NCBI GenBank assembly: GCA_030532305.1
Contig: JAUNLJ010000002.1
Location: forward strand, 21,041-85,040
DNA length: 64,000 bases
Reading direction: 5' to 3'
From: Tissierellia bacterium
Lineage (GTDB): Bacteria > Bacillota > Clostridia > Tissierellales > Peptoniphilaceae
Shown: one piece after another, positions 14,613-24,217 of the stretch
Layout of the letters: each line of letters starts with the position of its first letter
Numbering within the stretch: position 1 is the stretch's first letter
Translations under genes and position numbers: made by a program
The notes under the pieces: model-generated
Told to the model about the DNA's origin: nothing
Databases searched by the model: none
Seen by the model: only the letters and a program-made list of their open reading frames with translations

Positions 14613-16724
14613 TTATTTAATGGGTTTTTTCTTTTTTTCTGCTTCAGTTTTAGGCAAAAGGGCCTTTCTGGACAGGCTAATCTTGCCCTTGTTCACCCCA
14701 ATGACCTTGACCTTAACCAGGTCACCTTCTTCTAAAATATCTTCTACCCGGTCCACCCGGTAGTGTTCTAGTTCAGAGACATGGAGTAGGCCTTCTTTGC
14801 CCCAACTGATTTCCACGAAAGCACCAAAGTTGACTACTTTTGTGACGGTCCCTGTATAGACCTCGCCAGTTTTTACATCATGGACAATTTCTTCAATGAT
14901 TTTTTTAGCTTTTAGGCCATTTTCCTGAGAAATAGAAAGGATAGAGATATGGCCATCGTCTTCGATTTCAATGTCTGCCCCGGTCTCTTCAATAATCTTG
15001 TTAATGTTCTTGCCCCCACTTCCAATGACTTCGCCAATCTTGTCGGGATCAATCACTAGAGAAGTAATAAGAGGTGCATAGGGAGATAGGCTTTCATTGG
15101 GTTTGGCAATGGTGCCAGCAATGTGGTCTAGGATTTCTAGCCGGGCTTCTTTAGCCTGGGCTAGGGCCCTGGAGAGGACTTCTTCACTGACCCCATCGAT
15201 CTTAATATCCATTTGAAGGGCTGTAATACCTTCACGGGTTCCAGCCACCTTAAAGTCCATGTCCCCATAGTGGTCTTCTAGTCCCTGGATATCTGTTAGG
15301 ATAATGGGATTTTCCCCATCACTAATAAGCCCCATGGCAATGCCTGCAACAGGTGCCCCGATGGGGACCCCTGCATCCATAAGGGATAGGGTAGATCCAC
15401 AGACGGAGGCCATAGAAGAAGACCCGTTGGACTCTAAGACTTCAGAGACCACCCGGATAAAGTAGGGGAAGTCTTCGCTGGTGGGTAGGACGGGAACAAG
15501 GGCCCGTTCAGCCAGGTAGCCGTGACCAATTTCCCTACGGCCTGGACTTCTTGGAGGCCGGGTCTCCCCTACAGAATAGGAGGGGAAATTATAGTGGTGG
15601 ACATAGCGCTTTTTATATTCTTCATCGAGGCCATCTACCACCTGACCATCAGCTAGGCCAGCCAAGGTGACAACACTTAGGACCTGGGTTTGCCCCCGGG
15701 TAAATAAGCCACTTCCATGGGTCCTGGGTAGGAGGGCCACCTCAGAGGAAAGGGGACGGATTTCTTTAAAGTGCCGGCCATCACTCCGTCTACCTTCTTC
15801 AAGAATTTGCTTCCTAAAGACCTCTTGGGTAATGGCTTCGGTCACATAATTGACCACGGTCTCATCGATCTCTATTTCTTTTTCTTCCAGGGTCTTGTCT
15901 AAATTTTCCCTAATTTCATTTAGGGCATGGCCTTGTTCTACCTTATCGGCTATGTTAAGGGCCTCAGAAATATCCTCATATAGGAGGCCTCTTAGGACTT
16001 CTTCCTCCTGGGGATCTAGGTCAAATTTTTCGTAGTCCATCTTGTCCTGGCCTACTTTTTCGATGATTTCATCAATAAAAGTAGTCATTTTTTTGATTTC
16101 TTCATGGGCTAAGAGGATGGCCTTTAGAACGGTGTCCTCATCCAGTAGATTGACGCCTGCTTCTACCATCATGATGGCTTCTTTGGTCCCTGAAACCACT
16201 AGCTCCAGGTCTGATTTTTCCATCTCAGAGACGCTGGGGTTTAGGATGTAGTCTCCATCAAGATAGCCCACTCTTAGGGAGGCGGTGGGACCTGCAAAGG
16301 GAATATCAGATATGGAAAGGGCGATGGAGGACCCGATCATGGCTAAAATATCTGTGGGATAGTCTGGGTCATAGGATAAGACTGTGGCCATGACTTGAAT
16401 ACTATGGTGGTAGTCTGCAGGGAAGAGGGGTCTTAAGGGTCTGTCGATCAGCCGGCTAACCAAGGTCGCCTCATTGCTAGGTCTTCCCTCTCTCTTCTTA
16501 AACCCACCTGGTATCTTACCTGAAGCATACATTTTTTCCTCATAGTCACAACTCAAGGGCAAAAAGTCCACCCCTTCTTTGGGCTTAGTTGATGCAGTGG
16601 CTGTGACTAAAACAAGACTTCCCCCATGGCTCACCATACAAGCGCCATTGGCTTGTTTGGCAACATGGCCTATTTTTACGGTTAGGGGTTGGCCTTTTAA
16701 ATTAAATTCAAACTGTTCGAACAT
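14613..16724 (-). CDS. pnp: Polyribonucleotide nucleotidyltransferase (PNPase)
   Basis: 703 residues, a 3'-to-5' phosphorolytic exoribonuclease. Two RNase PH-like domains (about 1-140 and 310-530) flank an all-helical linker, followed by a KH domain (VIGSGGKNINKIIEETG) and an S1 domain (GTVTKVVNFGAFVEI). Catalytic-core landmarks such as FTRGQTQVLSVVTL and FPSYSVGETRP are present. It directly follows rpsO, an arrangement conserved across bacteria, and a hairpin between them probably modulates readthrough. AAGGAGG lies 5 bases before the ATG. The basic C-terminal tail (KTEAEKKKKPIK) is short. Confidence 0.97.
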   Translation of the reverse strand: MFEQFEFNLKGQPLTVKIGHVAKQANGACMVSHGGSLVLVTATASTKPKEGVDFLPLSCDYEEKMYASGKIPGGFKKREGRPSNEATLVSRLIDRPLRPLFPADYHHSIQVMATVLSYDPDYPTDILAMIGSSIALSISDIPFAGPTASLRVGYLDGDYILNPSVSEMEKSDLELVVSGTKEAIMMVEAGVNLLDEDTVLKAILLAHEEIKKMTTFIDEIIEKVGQDKMDYEKFDLDPQEEEVLRGLLYEDISEALNIADKVEQGHALNEIRENLDKTLEEKEIEIDETVVNYVTEAITQEVFRKQILEEGRRSDGRHFKEIRPLSSEVALLPRTHGSGLFTRGQTQVLSVVTLAGLADGQVVDGLDEEYKKRYVHHYNFPSYSVGETRPPRSPGRREIGHGYLAERALVPVLPTSEDFPYFIRVVSEVLESNGSSSMASVCGSTLSLMDAGVPIGAPVAGIAMGLISDGENPIILTDIQGLEDHYGDMDFKVAGTREGITALQMDIKIDGVSEEVLSRALAQAKEARLEILDHIAGTIAKPNESLSPYAPLITSLVIDPDKIGEVIGSGGKNINKIIEETGADIEIEDDGHISILSISQENGLKAKKIIEEIVHDVKTGEVYTGTVTKVVNFGAFVEISWGKEGLLHVSELEHYRVDRVEDILEEGDLVKVKVIGVNKGKISLSRKALLPKTEAEKKKKPIK

Positions 16725-16745
16725 TCTATCCTCCTTAGTGGGTTA

Positions 16746-16773
16746 AAAGAAAAGAGCGGAAGTCTCCGCTCTT
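16746..16773 (-). terminator. Terminator between rpsO and pnp
   Basis: aagagcgga-agtc-tccgctctt (16752-16773) is followed on the minus strand by TTCTTTT. It lies 30 bases before the pnp start and 1 base past the rpsO stop. Confidence 0.8.
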
Positions 16774-16774
16774 C

Positions 16775-17041
16775 TTACCTTCTTATACCTAGTCTTTCAA
16801 TAAGACTTCTATAACGCTCAATATCTTTTCTCTTGAGGTAACGGAGTAAGTTTCTTCTTTTACCAACCATTTTTAGTAGACCTCTTCTAGAGTGATGATC
16901 TTTTTTATGTTCTCTCAAGTGCTCATTTAAAATATTAATTTGTTTGGTTAATAGAGCCACTTGGACTTCTGGAGAACCTGTGTCTCCTTCTTCCCTTTGG
17001 TATTCCTTAATAATTGCTTCTTTTTCTTCTCTTGCTAACAT
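16775..17041 (-). CDS. rpsO: 30S ribosomal protein S15
   Basis: 88 residues, standard size. The highly conserved core is readable: [29 protein letters not shown] and [10 protein letters not shown]15 binds 16S rRNA early in 30S platform assembly and often represses its own mRNA through a structured leader. It starts 7 bases after AGGAGG. It has its own promoter and a leader of roughly 80 bases. Confidence 0.98.
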   Translation of the reverse strand: MLAREEKEAIIKEYQREEGDTGSPEVQVALLTKQINILNEHLREHKKDHHSRRGLLKMVGKRRNLLRYLKRKDIERYRSLIERLGIRR

Positions 17042-17125
17042 GTTTTCCTCCTAAAATTTTATTCACCAGGGCATAGACAGACGTTGAGGTGTCGATAAGC
17101 CATGCCAAGGTAGCTATACCCCTAT

Positions 17126-17154
17126 ATAATACCATATTTACAGAGCCTAGTAAA
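17126..17154 (-). promoter_or_regulatory. Promoter of rpsO-pnp
   Basis: Minus-strand TTTACT (17149-17154), a 17-base spacer and TATTAT (17126-17131). The transcript would have a leader of about 80 bases containing pairable GGCAT/ATGCC and CACC/GGTG segments. Confidence 0.7.
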
Positions 17155-17160
17155 TATTTT

Positions 17161-18081
17161 CTAATTAGAATTTAGCTTTTTAATTAAAGAAATATCTTCT
17201 TCCATTTGGTCAACTAATTCCTCTATACTATCAAAGGAAATTTCTTCTCGAATAAACTGGTTAAGGGCTAAAGAAACCTTCTTCCCATAAATATCCTGGT
17301 CAAAATCTAAAATATGGGCCTCTACTTTTAATCCCGTCTCATTAAAGGTGGGGTTTTTTCCTATGTTGGTCGCTGCTAAATAGGTCTTTCCCTCTAGGAT
17401 GACATGGCTGTGGTAAACGCCAAATTTAGGGACACAGTAGTGGGTATCTAGCCTTAAATTAGCTGTTGGGATACCAATCTTTCGCCCCAGACCCTTTCCT
17501 GTTTCCACCAGGCCGGCCAGGGTGTAGGGTCTGCCTAGAAGGTCTCCTGCCTTAACCAGGTCCCCCTCCTTGATAAGCTGACGGATCAGGGTGGAGGATA
17601 TGGTAAGGTCTCCTTCTTCTACCTTGTCAACAATATAGAGGTCAAAGGCCATATCTTTTTGAAAGGCCCTTAGGCTATCGGTGTTTCCTGAGGCCTTGTG
17701 GCCAAAACGGTAGTCAAAGCCCACCACAATGCCCCGGACACTCAAGTGGTCCAAGAGCAGGTCTTCTACAAAGACCCGGGCCTCTAGATTCATTATGTCT
17801 CTATTGAAGTCCATTTCATAGATAAAGTCTACCCCCAGGTCTTCTAGGATCTGGTACTTTTGTTCTTGGGAGCTTAAGAGGGGCTGTTCTTTAAGGGTCA
17901 AGGTATCCTTTGTATGCTGCTTAAAAATTAAAACTGAGCTAGCTAGATTTTTTTCTCTTGCCCTTGTAACTAATGTCTTTATAATCTCTTGGTGGGCCCT
18001 GTGAACCCCATCAAAGTTCCCCAGGGCAATAAAGCTTTCCTGGTCCACCCTTGTCTTCTTATCTATCCTTACAATTTCCAT
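17161..18081 (-). CDS. ribF: Bifunctional riboflavin kinase / FAD synthetase
   Basis: 306 residues. The N-terminal FAD synthetase (FMN adenylyltransferase) domain has the nucleotidyltransferase motif GNFDGVHRAH (21-30). The C-terminal riboflavin kinase domain has GKGLGRKIGIPTAN (195-208) and NIGKNPTF. It converts riboflavin to FMN and then FAD. It ends the truB-ribF pair conserved downstream of infB-rbfA in Firmicutes and starts 9 bases after truB. No FMN riboswitch is seen, as expected for this gene position. Confidence 0.95.
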   Translation of the reverse strand: MEIVRIDKKTRVDQESFIALGNFDGVHRAHQEIIKTLVTRAREKNLASSVLIFKQHTKDTLTLKEQPLLSSQEQKYQILEDLGVDFIYEMDFNRDIMNLEARVFVEDLLLDHLSVRGIVVGFDYRFGHKASGNTDSLRAFQKDMAFDLYIVDKVEEGDLTISSTLIRQLIKEGDLVKAGDLLGRPYTLAGLVETGKGLGRKIGIPTANLRLDTHYCVPKFGVYHSHVILEGKTYLAATNIGKNPTFNETGLKVEAHILDFDQDIYGKKVSLALNQFIREEISFDSIEELVDQMEEDISLIKKLNSN

Positions 18082-18090
18082 TCTCTCTCC

Positions 18091-18966
18091 TTACAGCAAA
18101 ACCTTATGCACATGTAGCTGGTCTACACTGCCCCTTGCTTTCATCTTCCCTATGCCCATAAACTGGCCTCCAGAATAAACAGCATATTCCTTGTCTGGAA
18201 GAAGGCCAGGATATGGGATGGCTTTTCCATCCTTGATCCAGTCTTCTAGGCCCTCCTCTAGGTCTAGCCGGTCTAGACTGACCAGGGCCCTTTCCATGGG
18301 AAGGAGGTAGTCTTCTATCTGGTCCCTATCTAGAGCCTTCAGGTCCTCTATCCGGTGGGCCTCCTTTAGGGAAAAGGCCCCCACCTGGGTCCGTTGGAGT
18401 TCTTCCATGTAGGCATAGGTCCCCAGGTCCAGGCCAATCTGGTCAATTAAGGACCGGACATAGGTCCCAGAAGAGCAGGTGACCTCAAAGGAAAAAGTTC
18501 CCTGGTCATAGTCCATAAGAAAGAGATCATAGATCTCAATGGGCCGGGCCTTCCTTTTAACTTCAAGGCCCTCTCTAGCATATTCATAGAGTTTTTTTCC
18601 CTGGACCTTGACTGCCGAATACATGGGGGGCTCTTGCATCTGGGGGCCTATATAGGTCTTTAAGAGGGCCTCTAGGTCTTCTTTAGACCCGGTGTAGGCC
18701 TTTTCTCCTATGACTTGGCCCGTTTTGTCAAAGCTATCTGTTCTTTTTCCTAGGATGGCCTGGGCCCGGTAGGTCTTCCTATCGGTCTGGATATAGGAGG
18801 CCAGACGGGTGGCCTTGCCAATACACATGGGGAGGACGCCCCTGGCAATGGGGTCTAGGGTCCCCGTATGGCCTATTTTTTTTATCCCGGTAAGCCGTCT
18901 TAGGGCATAGACCACATCGTGGGAGGTCATGCCGGGGTCCTTGTTAACAATCAGAATGCCGTTCAT
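18091..18966 (-). CDS. truB: tRNA pseudouridine-55 synthase
   Basis: 291 residues. TruB makes pseudouridine 55 in the T-loop of tRNAs. Conserved motifs are GILIVNKDPGMTSHDVV, the catalytic-Asp motif HTGTLDPIARGVLP with Asp38, and the YSAVKVQGKKLYEYAREG and CSSGTYVRSL blocks. The C-terminal part (about 215-290) is a divergent PUA-like extension. The ATG overlaps the end of nrnA by 23 bases, so expression is tightly coupled. Confidence 0.96.
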   Translation of the reverse strand: MNGILIVNKDPGMTSHDVVYALRRLTGIKKIGHTGTLDPIARGVLPMCIGKATRLASYIQTDRKTYRAQAILGKRTDSFDKTGQVIGEKAYTGSKEDLEALLKTYIGPQMQEPPMYSAVKVQGKKLYEYAREGLEVKRKARPIEIYDLFLMDYDQGTFSFEVTCSSGTYVRSLIDQIGLDLGTYAYMEELQRTQVGAFSLKEAHRIEDLKALDRDQIEDYLLPMERALVSLDRLDLEEGLEDWIKDGKAIPYPGLLPDKEYAVYSGGQFMGIGKMKARGSVDQLHVHKVLL

Positions 18967-19948
18967 AAAAGACCTCTTTTATTCTTTCTAAAAGAGCTTG
19001 TCTAGCTTCTTCTATAGAGCCATCTATACTGCCCCCACTGGCCCGGATATGGCCGCCTCCTCCAAAACTTTCAGCGATTTTTGTGCAGTCTAGCCAGTTT
19101 TTAGACCGGAGGCTAAATTTAACATAACCTTCTCTTTCCACTAAAAAGACCGCCAGCTCTACGGATTTAATGTTTCTTAGTTCCTCCACAAAACCCTCTG
19201 TATCTGACCGGTAGGCTCCTGTTTCTTTAAAGTCTTCATTTTTTATATAGGCAAGAGAAACCAGACCCTCCTGATGGTATTCAAGTCTTTCCATACATTT
19301 CAGGTAAAGGGCCATCTTTTCAGGGGTCTTACTTTGGTAAAGGGCCTGGGTGACCTTATAAAATTCCGCTCCAGACTCAAGGAGGTCGGCTATATTCCTA
19401 TGGGTCTTGGCGGTGACAGAGTCATATTGAAAGTTACCTGTATCTGACGAAATAGCTGTATAAAGGGCTGTGGCTCCCTGGGGGCTTACCGAATAGTCTA
19501 AAAGTTTAAATAGATCCATTAAGAGCTCCCCTGTAGAGGTTTGATCTTTTTGGACGATATTTAGGTCCCCATAGGCGGTGTTGCTGGCATGGTGGTCTAT
19601 ATTGACCCTCTTTTTGGCCCGGTTAAATAGGTCCAGGGCCTCCTCTCCCATCCTCTTTTCATCGGAGGAGTCCAGGGCGATAAATAGGTCTGGATCCAGG
19701 TCTAGGTCCTTGGGCTCTACCCGCCTATCCATATGGGGCAAAAATCCAAATTCTTTAGGAACTCGGTCATTGTGGAGAAAATAAAGGTCCTTGTCTGGCC
19801 ACTGGTGGCAGATAAAGTCAAACATGGCCCCTGAAGAGCCTAGATTGTCTCCATCAGGATTGACATGGGAGGCCAAGACAATGGACTGGGCCCCCTCCAC
19901 TAGGCCTAAGAAGCGAGCTGCCTTTTCTTTTAAAGTGACGTCAGCCAT
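18944..19948 (-). CDS. nrnA: Bifunctional oligoribonuclease / PAP phosphatase NrnA (DHH family)
   Basis: Member of the DHH-DHHA1 phosphoesterases. Manganese ligands are readable in ASHVNPDGDNLGSS and NIDHHASN; the C-terminal DHHA1 substrate-binding domain ends with GGGGHIRASGG. NrnA degrades nanoRNAs to mononucleotides and can hydrolyse pAp. The frame opens at 19963, but the ATG at 19948 (MADVTLKEKAARF) has GGAG 9 bases upstream and is preferred, giving 334 residues. It overlaps the rbfA stop by 8 bases. The rbfA-nrnA-truB-ribF order is conserved in Firmicutes. Confidence 0.93.
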   Translation of the reverse strand: MADVTLKEKAARFLGLVEGAQSIVLASHVNPDGDNLGSSGAMFDFICHQWPDKDLYFLHNDRVPKEFGFLPHMDRRVEPKDLDLDPDLFIALDSSDEKRMGEEALDLFNRAKKRVNIDHHASNTAYGDLNIVQKDQTSTGELLMDLFKLLDYSVSPQGATALYTAISSDTGNFQYDSVTAKTHRNIADLLESGAEFYKVTQALYQSKTPEKMALYLKCMERLEYHQEGLVSLAYIKNEDFKETGAYRSDTEGFVEELRNIKSVELAVFLVEREGYVKFSLRSKNWLDCTKIAESFGGGGHIRASGGSIDGSIEEARQALLERIKEVFYERHSDC

Positions 19949-20303
19949 TCTGGCCATCTCCATCTTTTAAACTTTCAATGAGCTGTTCAAATTCAATGTT
20001 TTTTTCAATACTTTCGTCTAGTTCAAAGATCAGTTCAGGCATGGAGGGAAGGCGGATGGCCCTGCCCAGTTCCTTTTTAATAAAGCCCTTGGCATTGTTT
20101 AGACCCTCTAGGGCATCTTCTTTTTGCTTGTCGCTGCCCAAAATAGAAATCATAATTCTAGCATAGCTTAGGTCTCTGGTTACCTCCACACGGGGAACAG
20201 ATATCATATCGGGCATTCTAGGATCCTTGATGTCGTTTTGTATAATGCTGGATATTTCTTTACGAATCTCCTCAGATATGCGTTGTACTCTCCTAGGGTT
20301 CAT
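19941..20303 (-). CDS. rbfA: Ribosome-binding factor A
   Basis: 120 residues from the chosen start, the usual RbfA length. RbfA is a KH-fold protein helping late 30S maturation and cold adaptation. Visible core: RVQRISEEIRKEISSII, IKDPRMPDMISVPRVEVTRD and ELIFELDESIEKN. A longer frame from 20360 lies inside infB; AAGGAG 8 bases before the ATG at 20303 fixes the start, 4 bases after the infB stop. Confidence 0.95.
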   Translation of the reverse strand: MNPRRVQRISEEIRKEISSIIQNDIKDPRMPDMISVPRVEVTRDLSYARIMISILGSDKQKEDALEGLNNAKGFIKKELGRAIRLPSMPELIFELDESIEKNIEFEQLIESLKDGDGQNG

Positions 20304-20307
20304 ATGG

Positions 20308-22587
20308 TTAAATCTCCTTTTTAACTTCCTTTTCGATATAGCATTCAAAGACGTCTCCAACTTGGATATCGTTGAAGCCTTCTATTAGCATACCCCCCTC
20401 GTAGCCCGCAGCAATTTCCTTGGCATCGTCTTGGAATCTTTGCAGGGACCCAATGGGACCATCGTGGATAATAACATCATCCCTAAGGACTTTGACATAG
20501 CCAGACCGAATAATTTTCCCCTTAAGGACATAGATCCCAGCTACAATATTTTTATTGGGCAATTTAAAGGTTTCACGGACTTCACAGCGTCCTTGAACTT
20601 CTTCTACAATATCTGGATCCAATAGACCGGCTACGGCCGCCTTCATATCTTCAATAATATCATAGATAACCCGGTAGGTCCTGACGTCAATTTCTTCTTG
20701 CTTGGCTAGGTCTAGGGCCATAATATTGGGTCTTACATTAAAGCCAATCACTAGGGCATTGGAGGCAGAGGCCAGGGTGACGTCAGATTCTGTAATCCCA
20801 CCTACCCCAGAGTGGATAATATTGATTTTGACTTCTTCATTGCTTAGTTTTTCTAAGGACTGGCTAATGGCCTCCACAGTCCCCTTCACATCGGCCTTAA
20901 TAATAATATTGAGGTCCTTAAGCTCCCCTTCTTGGATCTTGGCAAAGAGATTTTCCAAAGAGACCTTGTTGGTAGAGGCGAGTTTTTCTTCTCTTAGGTC
21001 TGCTAGGTTCCTTTGGGCTACTTCCTTGGCTACCTTCTCATCTTCTACAGCATAGATGGCATCCCCTGCGTTAGGCACCCCACTTAAGCCTTGAACAACC
21101 ACAGGAGTAGAAGGACCTGCCTGACCTACATTTTTCTTCTTGTCGTTGGTCATGGCCCGGATATGGCCATAGGAAACTCCAGAAACCAGGTATTGGCCAA
21201 ATTTTAGGGTTCCCTTTTGAATAAGGATAGTGGCCATGGGGCCCTTGCCCTTGTCTAGTCTAGCTTCTACAACAGTTCCCACAGCTAGGCGGTGGGGGTT
21301 GGCCTTAAGTTCTAGCATTTCAGCCACAAGAAGGGTCATTTCAAGGAGCTCATCAATCCCCTCTTCCGTCTTAGCAGATACGGGAACCATGATGGTATCT
21401 CCACCCCAGTCCTCAGGTACCAGGCCCTGTTCAGTAAGCTCTTGCTTAACCCGGTCCACATTGGCCCCTTCCCTATCAATCTTGTTGATGGCTACAATAA
21501 TGGGCACTTCTGCTACCTTGGCGTGGTTGATGGCCTCAATGGTTTGGGGCATAACCCCGTCATCGGCAGCCACCACTAGGATGGCAATATCTGTAATCTG
21601 TGCTCCCCTGGACCGCATGGAGGTAAAGGCCTCATGGCCTGGGGTGTCTAGGAAGGTAAGTTTTTTGTCTTCAAAGTCTACCACATAGGCCCCAATATGT
21701 TGGGTGATCCCGCCGGCTTCGCTGTCTGTCACATGGGACCGTTTGATAACATCCAAAAGGGAGGTCTTCCCGTGGTCTACGTGGCCCATAACGGTAATAA
21801 CAGGACTTCTTCCTTCAAGAGAGGCTTCATCATCCTCTGGATCTAGGTTGAAGATCTCTTCTACAGATTGATCGGATTCAGGAAGGCCAAATTCAACTTC
21901 TTTGCCAAATTCTTCCGCTAAAAGAAGGGCCACATCTTCATCAATAGACTCATTTTGGCTGGCCATAATGCCTAGCTCGATGAGTTTCTTGATCACTTGA
22001 GCTACAGATACATGGAGCTCTTCGGCAAATTCTTTAACGGTGATTGGCACTTGTAATACGACTATAGAATCATCCTCCCTTGCTTGCTCTTCTTTGGCGA
22101 CTCTTTCTCTGCGCCGTTGGCTCCGGGACTTTTTATCCTTGCCCCTGACCTCTTTTTTCTTATCTTGTTTCTTTTTCTTGTCTTGTCTTTTTCTATTCTT
22201 AGAAGGGCTTTCTTTTTCTTCTTTATCTTTTTCCCCTTCTAGGATGTCTTTTTCTGCCTGCTTTTTCTCATGAGAAAGAGGGGCCTTCTTGTCTTCTGGC
22301 TTTTTCTTTTGGGCCGGCGCCCCTGGTTTTTTCTTCTCTGCCTTTGGACTTGGGGCCGGTTCTTTATTTTCTTTTTCTTCCTTAGCCGGGTCCTTTAAAG
22401 GGGCCGGACCCTCTTTTTGAGAGTCCTTTTTTGATGCATTGAGACTTTGTAGAAACTGGTCTTTTTCTTCCTCTGTTATTGAGCTCATATGGCTGGTCAC
22501 CTCAAGACCTGCCATCTTGAGTAGTTCTACTAGGTCTTTACTAGCCAGCCCTAATTCTTTTGCTAATGTGTACACTCTTATACTCAT
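20308..22587 (-). CDS. infB: Translation initiation factor IF-2
   Basis: 759 residues. The N-terminus has an IF2-N helix bundle ([20 protein letters not shown]), a highly charged Lys/Glu/Pro linker (about 50-170) and a second IF2-N segment (180-240). The GTPase domain has G1 GHVDHGKT (268-275), DTPGHEAF and NKID, followed by the OB and C-terminal domains that bind fMet-tRNA. It starts after a strong AAGGAGG site and closely follows ylxR. The rplGA-like ylxQ gene that usually lies between ylxR and infB is not here. Confidence 0.97.
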   Translation of the reverse strand: MSIRVYTLAKELGLASKDLVELLKMAGLEVTSHMSSITEEEKDQFLQSLNASKKDSQKEGPAPLKDPAKEEKENKEPAPSPKAEKKKPGAPAQKKKPEDKKAPLSHEKKQAEKDILEGEKDKEEKESPSKNRKRQDKKKKQDKKKEVRGKDKKSRSQRRRERVAKEEQAREDDSIVVLQVPITVKEFAEELHVSVAQVIKKLIELGIMASQNESIDEDVALLLAEEFGKEVEFGLPESDQSVEEIFNLDPEDDEASLEGRSPVITVMGHVDHGKTSLLDVIKRSHVTDSEAGGITQHIGAYVVDFEDKKLTFLDTPGHEAFTSMRSRGAQITDIAILVVAADDGVMPQTIEAINHAKVAEVPIIVAINKIDREGANVDRVKQELTEQGLVPEDWGGDTIMVPVSAKTEEGIDELLEMTLLVAEMLELKANPHRLAVGTVVEARLDKGKGPMATILIQKGTLKFGQYLVSGVSYGHIRAMTNDKKKNVGQAGPSTPVVVQGLSGVPNAGDAIYAVEDEKVAKEVAQRNLADLREEKLASTNKVSLENLFAKIQEGELKDLNIIIKADVKGTVEAISQSLEKLSNEEVKINIIHSGVGGITESDVTLASASNALVIGFNVRPNIMALDLAKQEEIDVRTYRVIYDIIEDMKAAVAGLLDPDIVEEVQGRCEVRETFKLPNKNIVAGIYVLKGKIIRSGYVKVLRDDVIIHDGPIGSLQRFQDDAKEIAAGYEGGMLIEGFNDIQVGDVFECYIEKEVKKEI

Positions 22588-22601
22588 AATCGAGCACCTC
22601 C

Positions 22602-22886
22602 TTATAGAGGCTCATCTGAATCATTTTTCAAGGTATTTATTAATGCTTCATAAGTGTCTTGACTTATTTCCATCCCAAAGGCTCGGTTTAGGGCCTTTAA
22701 AGTCATTGCTCTTTCTAGACAGGCCTGGTCCTTACACAGGTAGGCCCCCCTCCCATTTGCCTTGCCACTTAGATCCAAGAAAACCTCGTTATCCTTATTC
22801 TTAACAACCCTGATTAAGTCATGTTTAGCCTGGGCCTTGCCACAGCCGATACATTTTCTTATGGGTGTCTTTTTCTGCTTTTTCAT
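22602..22886 (-). CDS. ylxR: YlxR family RNA-binding protein (DUF448)
   Basis: 94 residues. Family landmarks: RKCIGCGKAQAKHDLIRVV, GRGAYLC and ACLERAMTLKALNRAF. YlxR is a small basic nucleic-acid-binding protein encoded in nusA-infB operons of Gram-positives. It has been linked to regulation of metabolic genes and, in some reports, to RNase P. It sits 9 bases after nusA and 15 before infB. Confidence 0.93.
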   Translation of the reverse strand: MKKQKKTPIRKCIGCGKAQAKHDLIRVVKNKDNEVFLDLSGKANGRGAYLCKDQACLERAMTLKALNRAFGMEISQDTYEALINTLKNDSDEPL

Positions 22887-22894
22887 TCTGAAAT

Positions 22895-24208
22895 TTACTC
22901 CTCGTCCTCAGAATCTAGTACTATGTCATCAGAGTCATCTTCTAACTTTAAGCCCTGGAGCTCTTCTATAGGAACAGAAAATAAATTTTCATCTAGGGCA
23001 GAAGAGGCCTCTTCCCTGCTGGCTAAAGGCTCTGTTTCCACCGGGTCTTGCTTTAGGGCCTGTCCGTCTTCTTCTAGCGCTTCTAAGTCCTCTTCAAGGC
23101 CAGTCTCTTCTTCGGACCGGGCCCGATAATTTTCTCTTAGCTCTTCTAGGCTTAGGCCTTCTTCTTCTAGATAGGCAGCAAATTGTTCCTCGGATTTAAT
23201 ATCAATCTTCCAGTTGGTTAACTTGGCTGCCAGACGGGCATTTTGCCCTTCCTTACCAATGGCTAGAGACAGCTGGTAGTCAGGCACCACCACAAGGGCT
23301 GTTTTTTCCTTAGGGTCGGTAAAGACTTCTACCACCTTAGAAGGACTTAGGGCATTGGCTATAAACTGGTTAATGTCTGGGGTCCAAATGACGATGTCAA
23401 TTTTTTCGTCATGGAGCTCGTCTACAATCACCTTAACCCGAGTTCCCTTGTAGCCCACACAGGCGCCCAGGGCGTCTATTTCTTCATCCCTAGAGAAGAC
23501 AGCGATCTTGGTCCTAGACCCAGCCTCTCTGGCTATGGAATAGATTTCCACCAGCCCCTCATTGATCTCAGGGACTTCTAGTTCAAAGAGCCGTCTAACT
23601 AGGGTTGGATGGGACCGGCTTAAGACCACTTGGGGCCCCTTGACGGTCCGGTTGACCTCAAGAATAAGCATCTTGTAGCGCCGGTTGGGCAGGTAGTCCT
23701 CATTTTGGATTTGTTCTGATACGGGCAGGATGGCCTCTGTCTTGCCTAGGTCAACATAGGCGTTGCCCTTGTTGATCCTTTGAATCTCGCCTGTAATAAT
23801 TTCATTTTCACGGTCTACAAACTCTTCGTAGATCACATCTCTTTCGGCATCCTTAATCCTTTGGATAACCACTTGCTTGGCTGTTTGAGCGGCAATCCGT
23901 CCAAACTTTTCAGGGGCTATCTGCTTGTGGACTAGGTCCCCTAGCTGGTAGCTATGGTTTAGCTTTTGAGCCTCTTCTAGGGCGATCTCTGTCCCTGGAT
24001 TTTCCACCTGGTCCACTACCTCTAGTTCCGTAGAAAGGACGATTTGTCCAGTTTCCCGGTTGATGTCCACCTTGACATTTTGGCTAGTCCCAAAATTCTT
24101 TTTATAGCTGGATATTAGGGCGGCTTCTAGGGCCTCCAATATAACTTCCTTACGGACCCCCTTATCCTCTTCAATTTCATTTAGGGCCTTGATAAATTCT
24201 TCGTTCAC
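22895..24208 (-). CDS. nusA: Transcription termination/antitermination factor NusA
   Basis: 437 residues. The order is an N-terminal RNA-polymerase-binding domain (1-125), S1 (about 135-199), KH1 (with GYKGTR, about 252-257) and KH2 (AIGKEGQN, 316-323). The C-terminus from about 345 is strongly acidic and low-complexity (EEDLEALEEDG, DDSDDIVLDSEDEE) instead of the E. coli acidic repeats; Firmicute NusA usually ends near residue 370, so this tail is an extension. It starts at GTG, 5 bases after TAGGAGGAC. NusA stimulates intrinsic termination and pausing, and probably controls its own operon through the leader terminator described here. Confidence 0.96.
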   Translation of the reverse strand: MNEEFIKALNEIEEDKGVRKEVILEALEAALISSYKKNFGTSQNVKVDINRETGQIVLSTELEVVDQVENPGTEIALEEAQKLNHSYQLGDLVHKQIAPEKFGRIAAQTAKQVVIQRIKDAERDVIYEEFVDRENEIITGEIQRINKGNAYVDLGKTEAILPVSEQIQNEDYLPNRRYKMLILEVNRTVKGPQVVLSRSHPTLVRRLFELEVPEINEGLVEIYSIAREAGSRTKIAVFSRDEEIDALGACVGYKGTRVKVIVDELHDEKIDIVIWTPDINQFIANALSPSKVVEVFTDPKEKTALVVVPDYQLSLAIGKEGQNARLAAKLTNWKIDIKSEEQFAAYLEEEGLSLEELRENYRARSEEETGLEEDLEALEEDGQALKQDPVETEPLASREEASSALDENLFSVPIEELQGLKLEDDSDDIVLDSEDEE

Positions 24209-24217
24209 CTTGTCCTC

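Noticed and set aside
20702..21688. Long open frames on the plus strand opposite infB (117 and 152 codons)
   Set aside because: They are antisense shadows of infB, with no ribosome sites and Ser/Leu/Arg-rich low-quality translations; infB on the other strand is certain.
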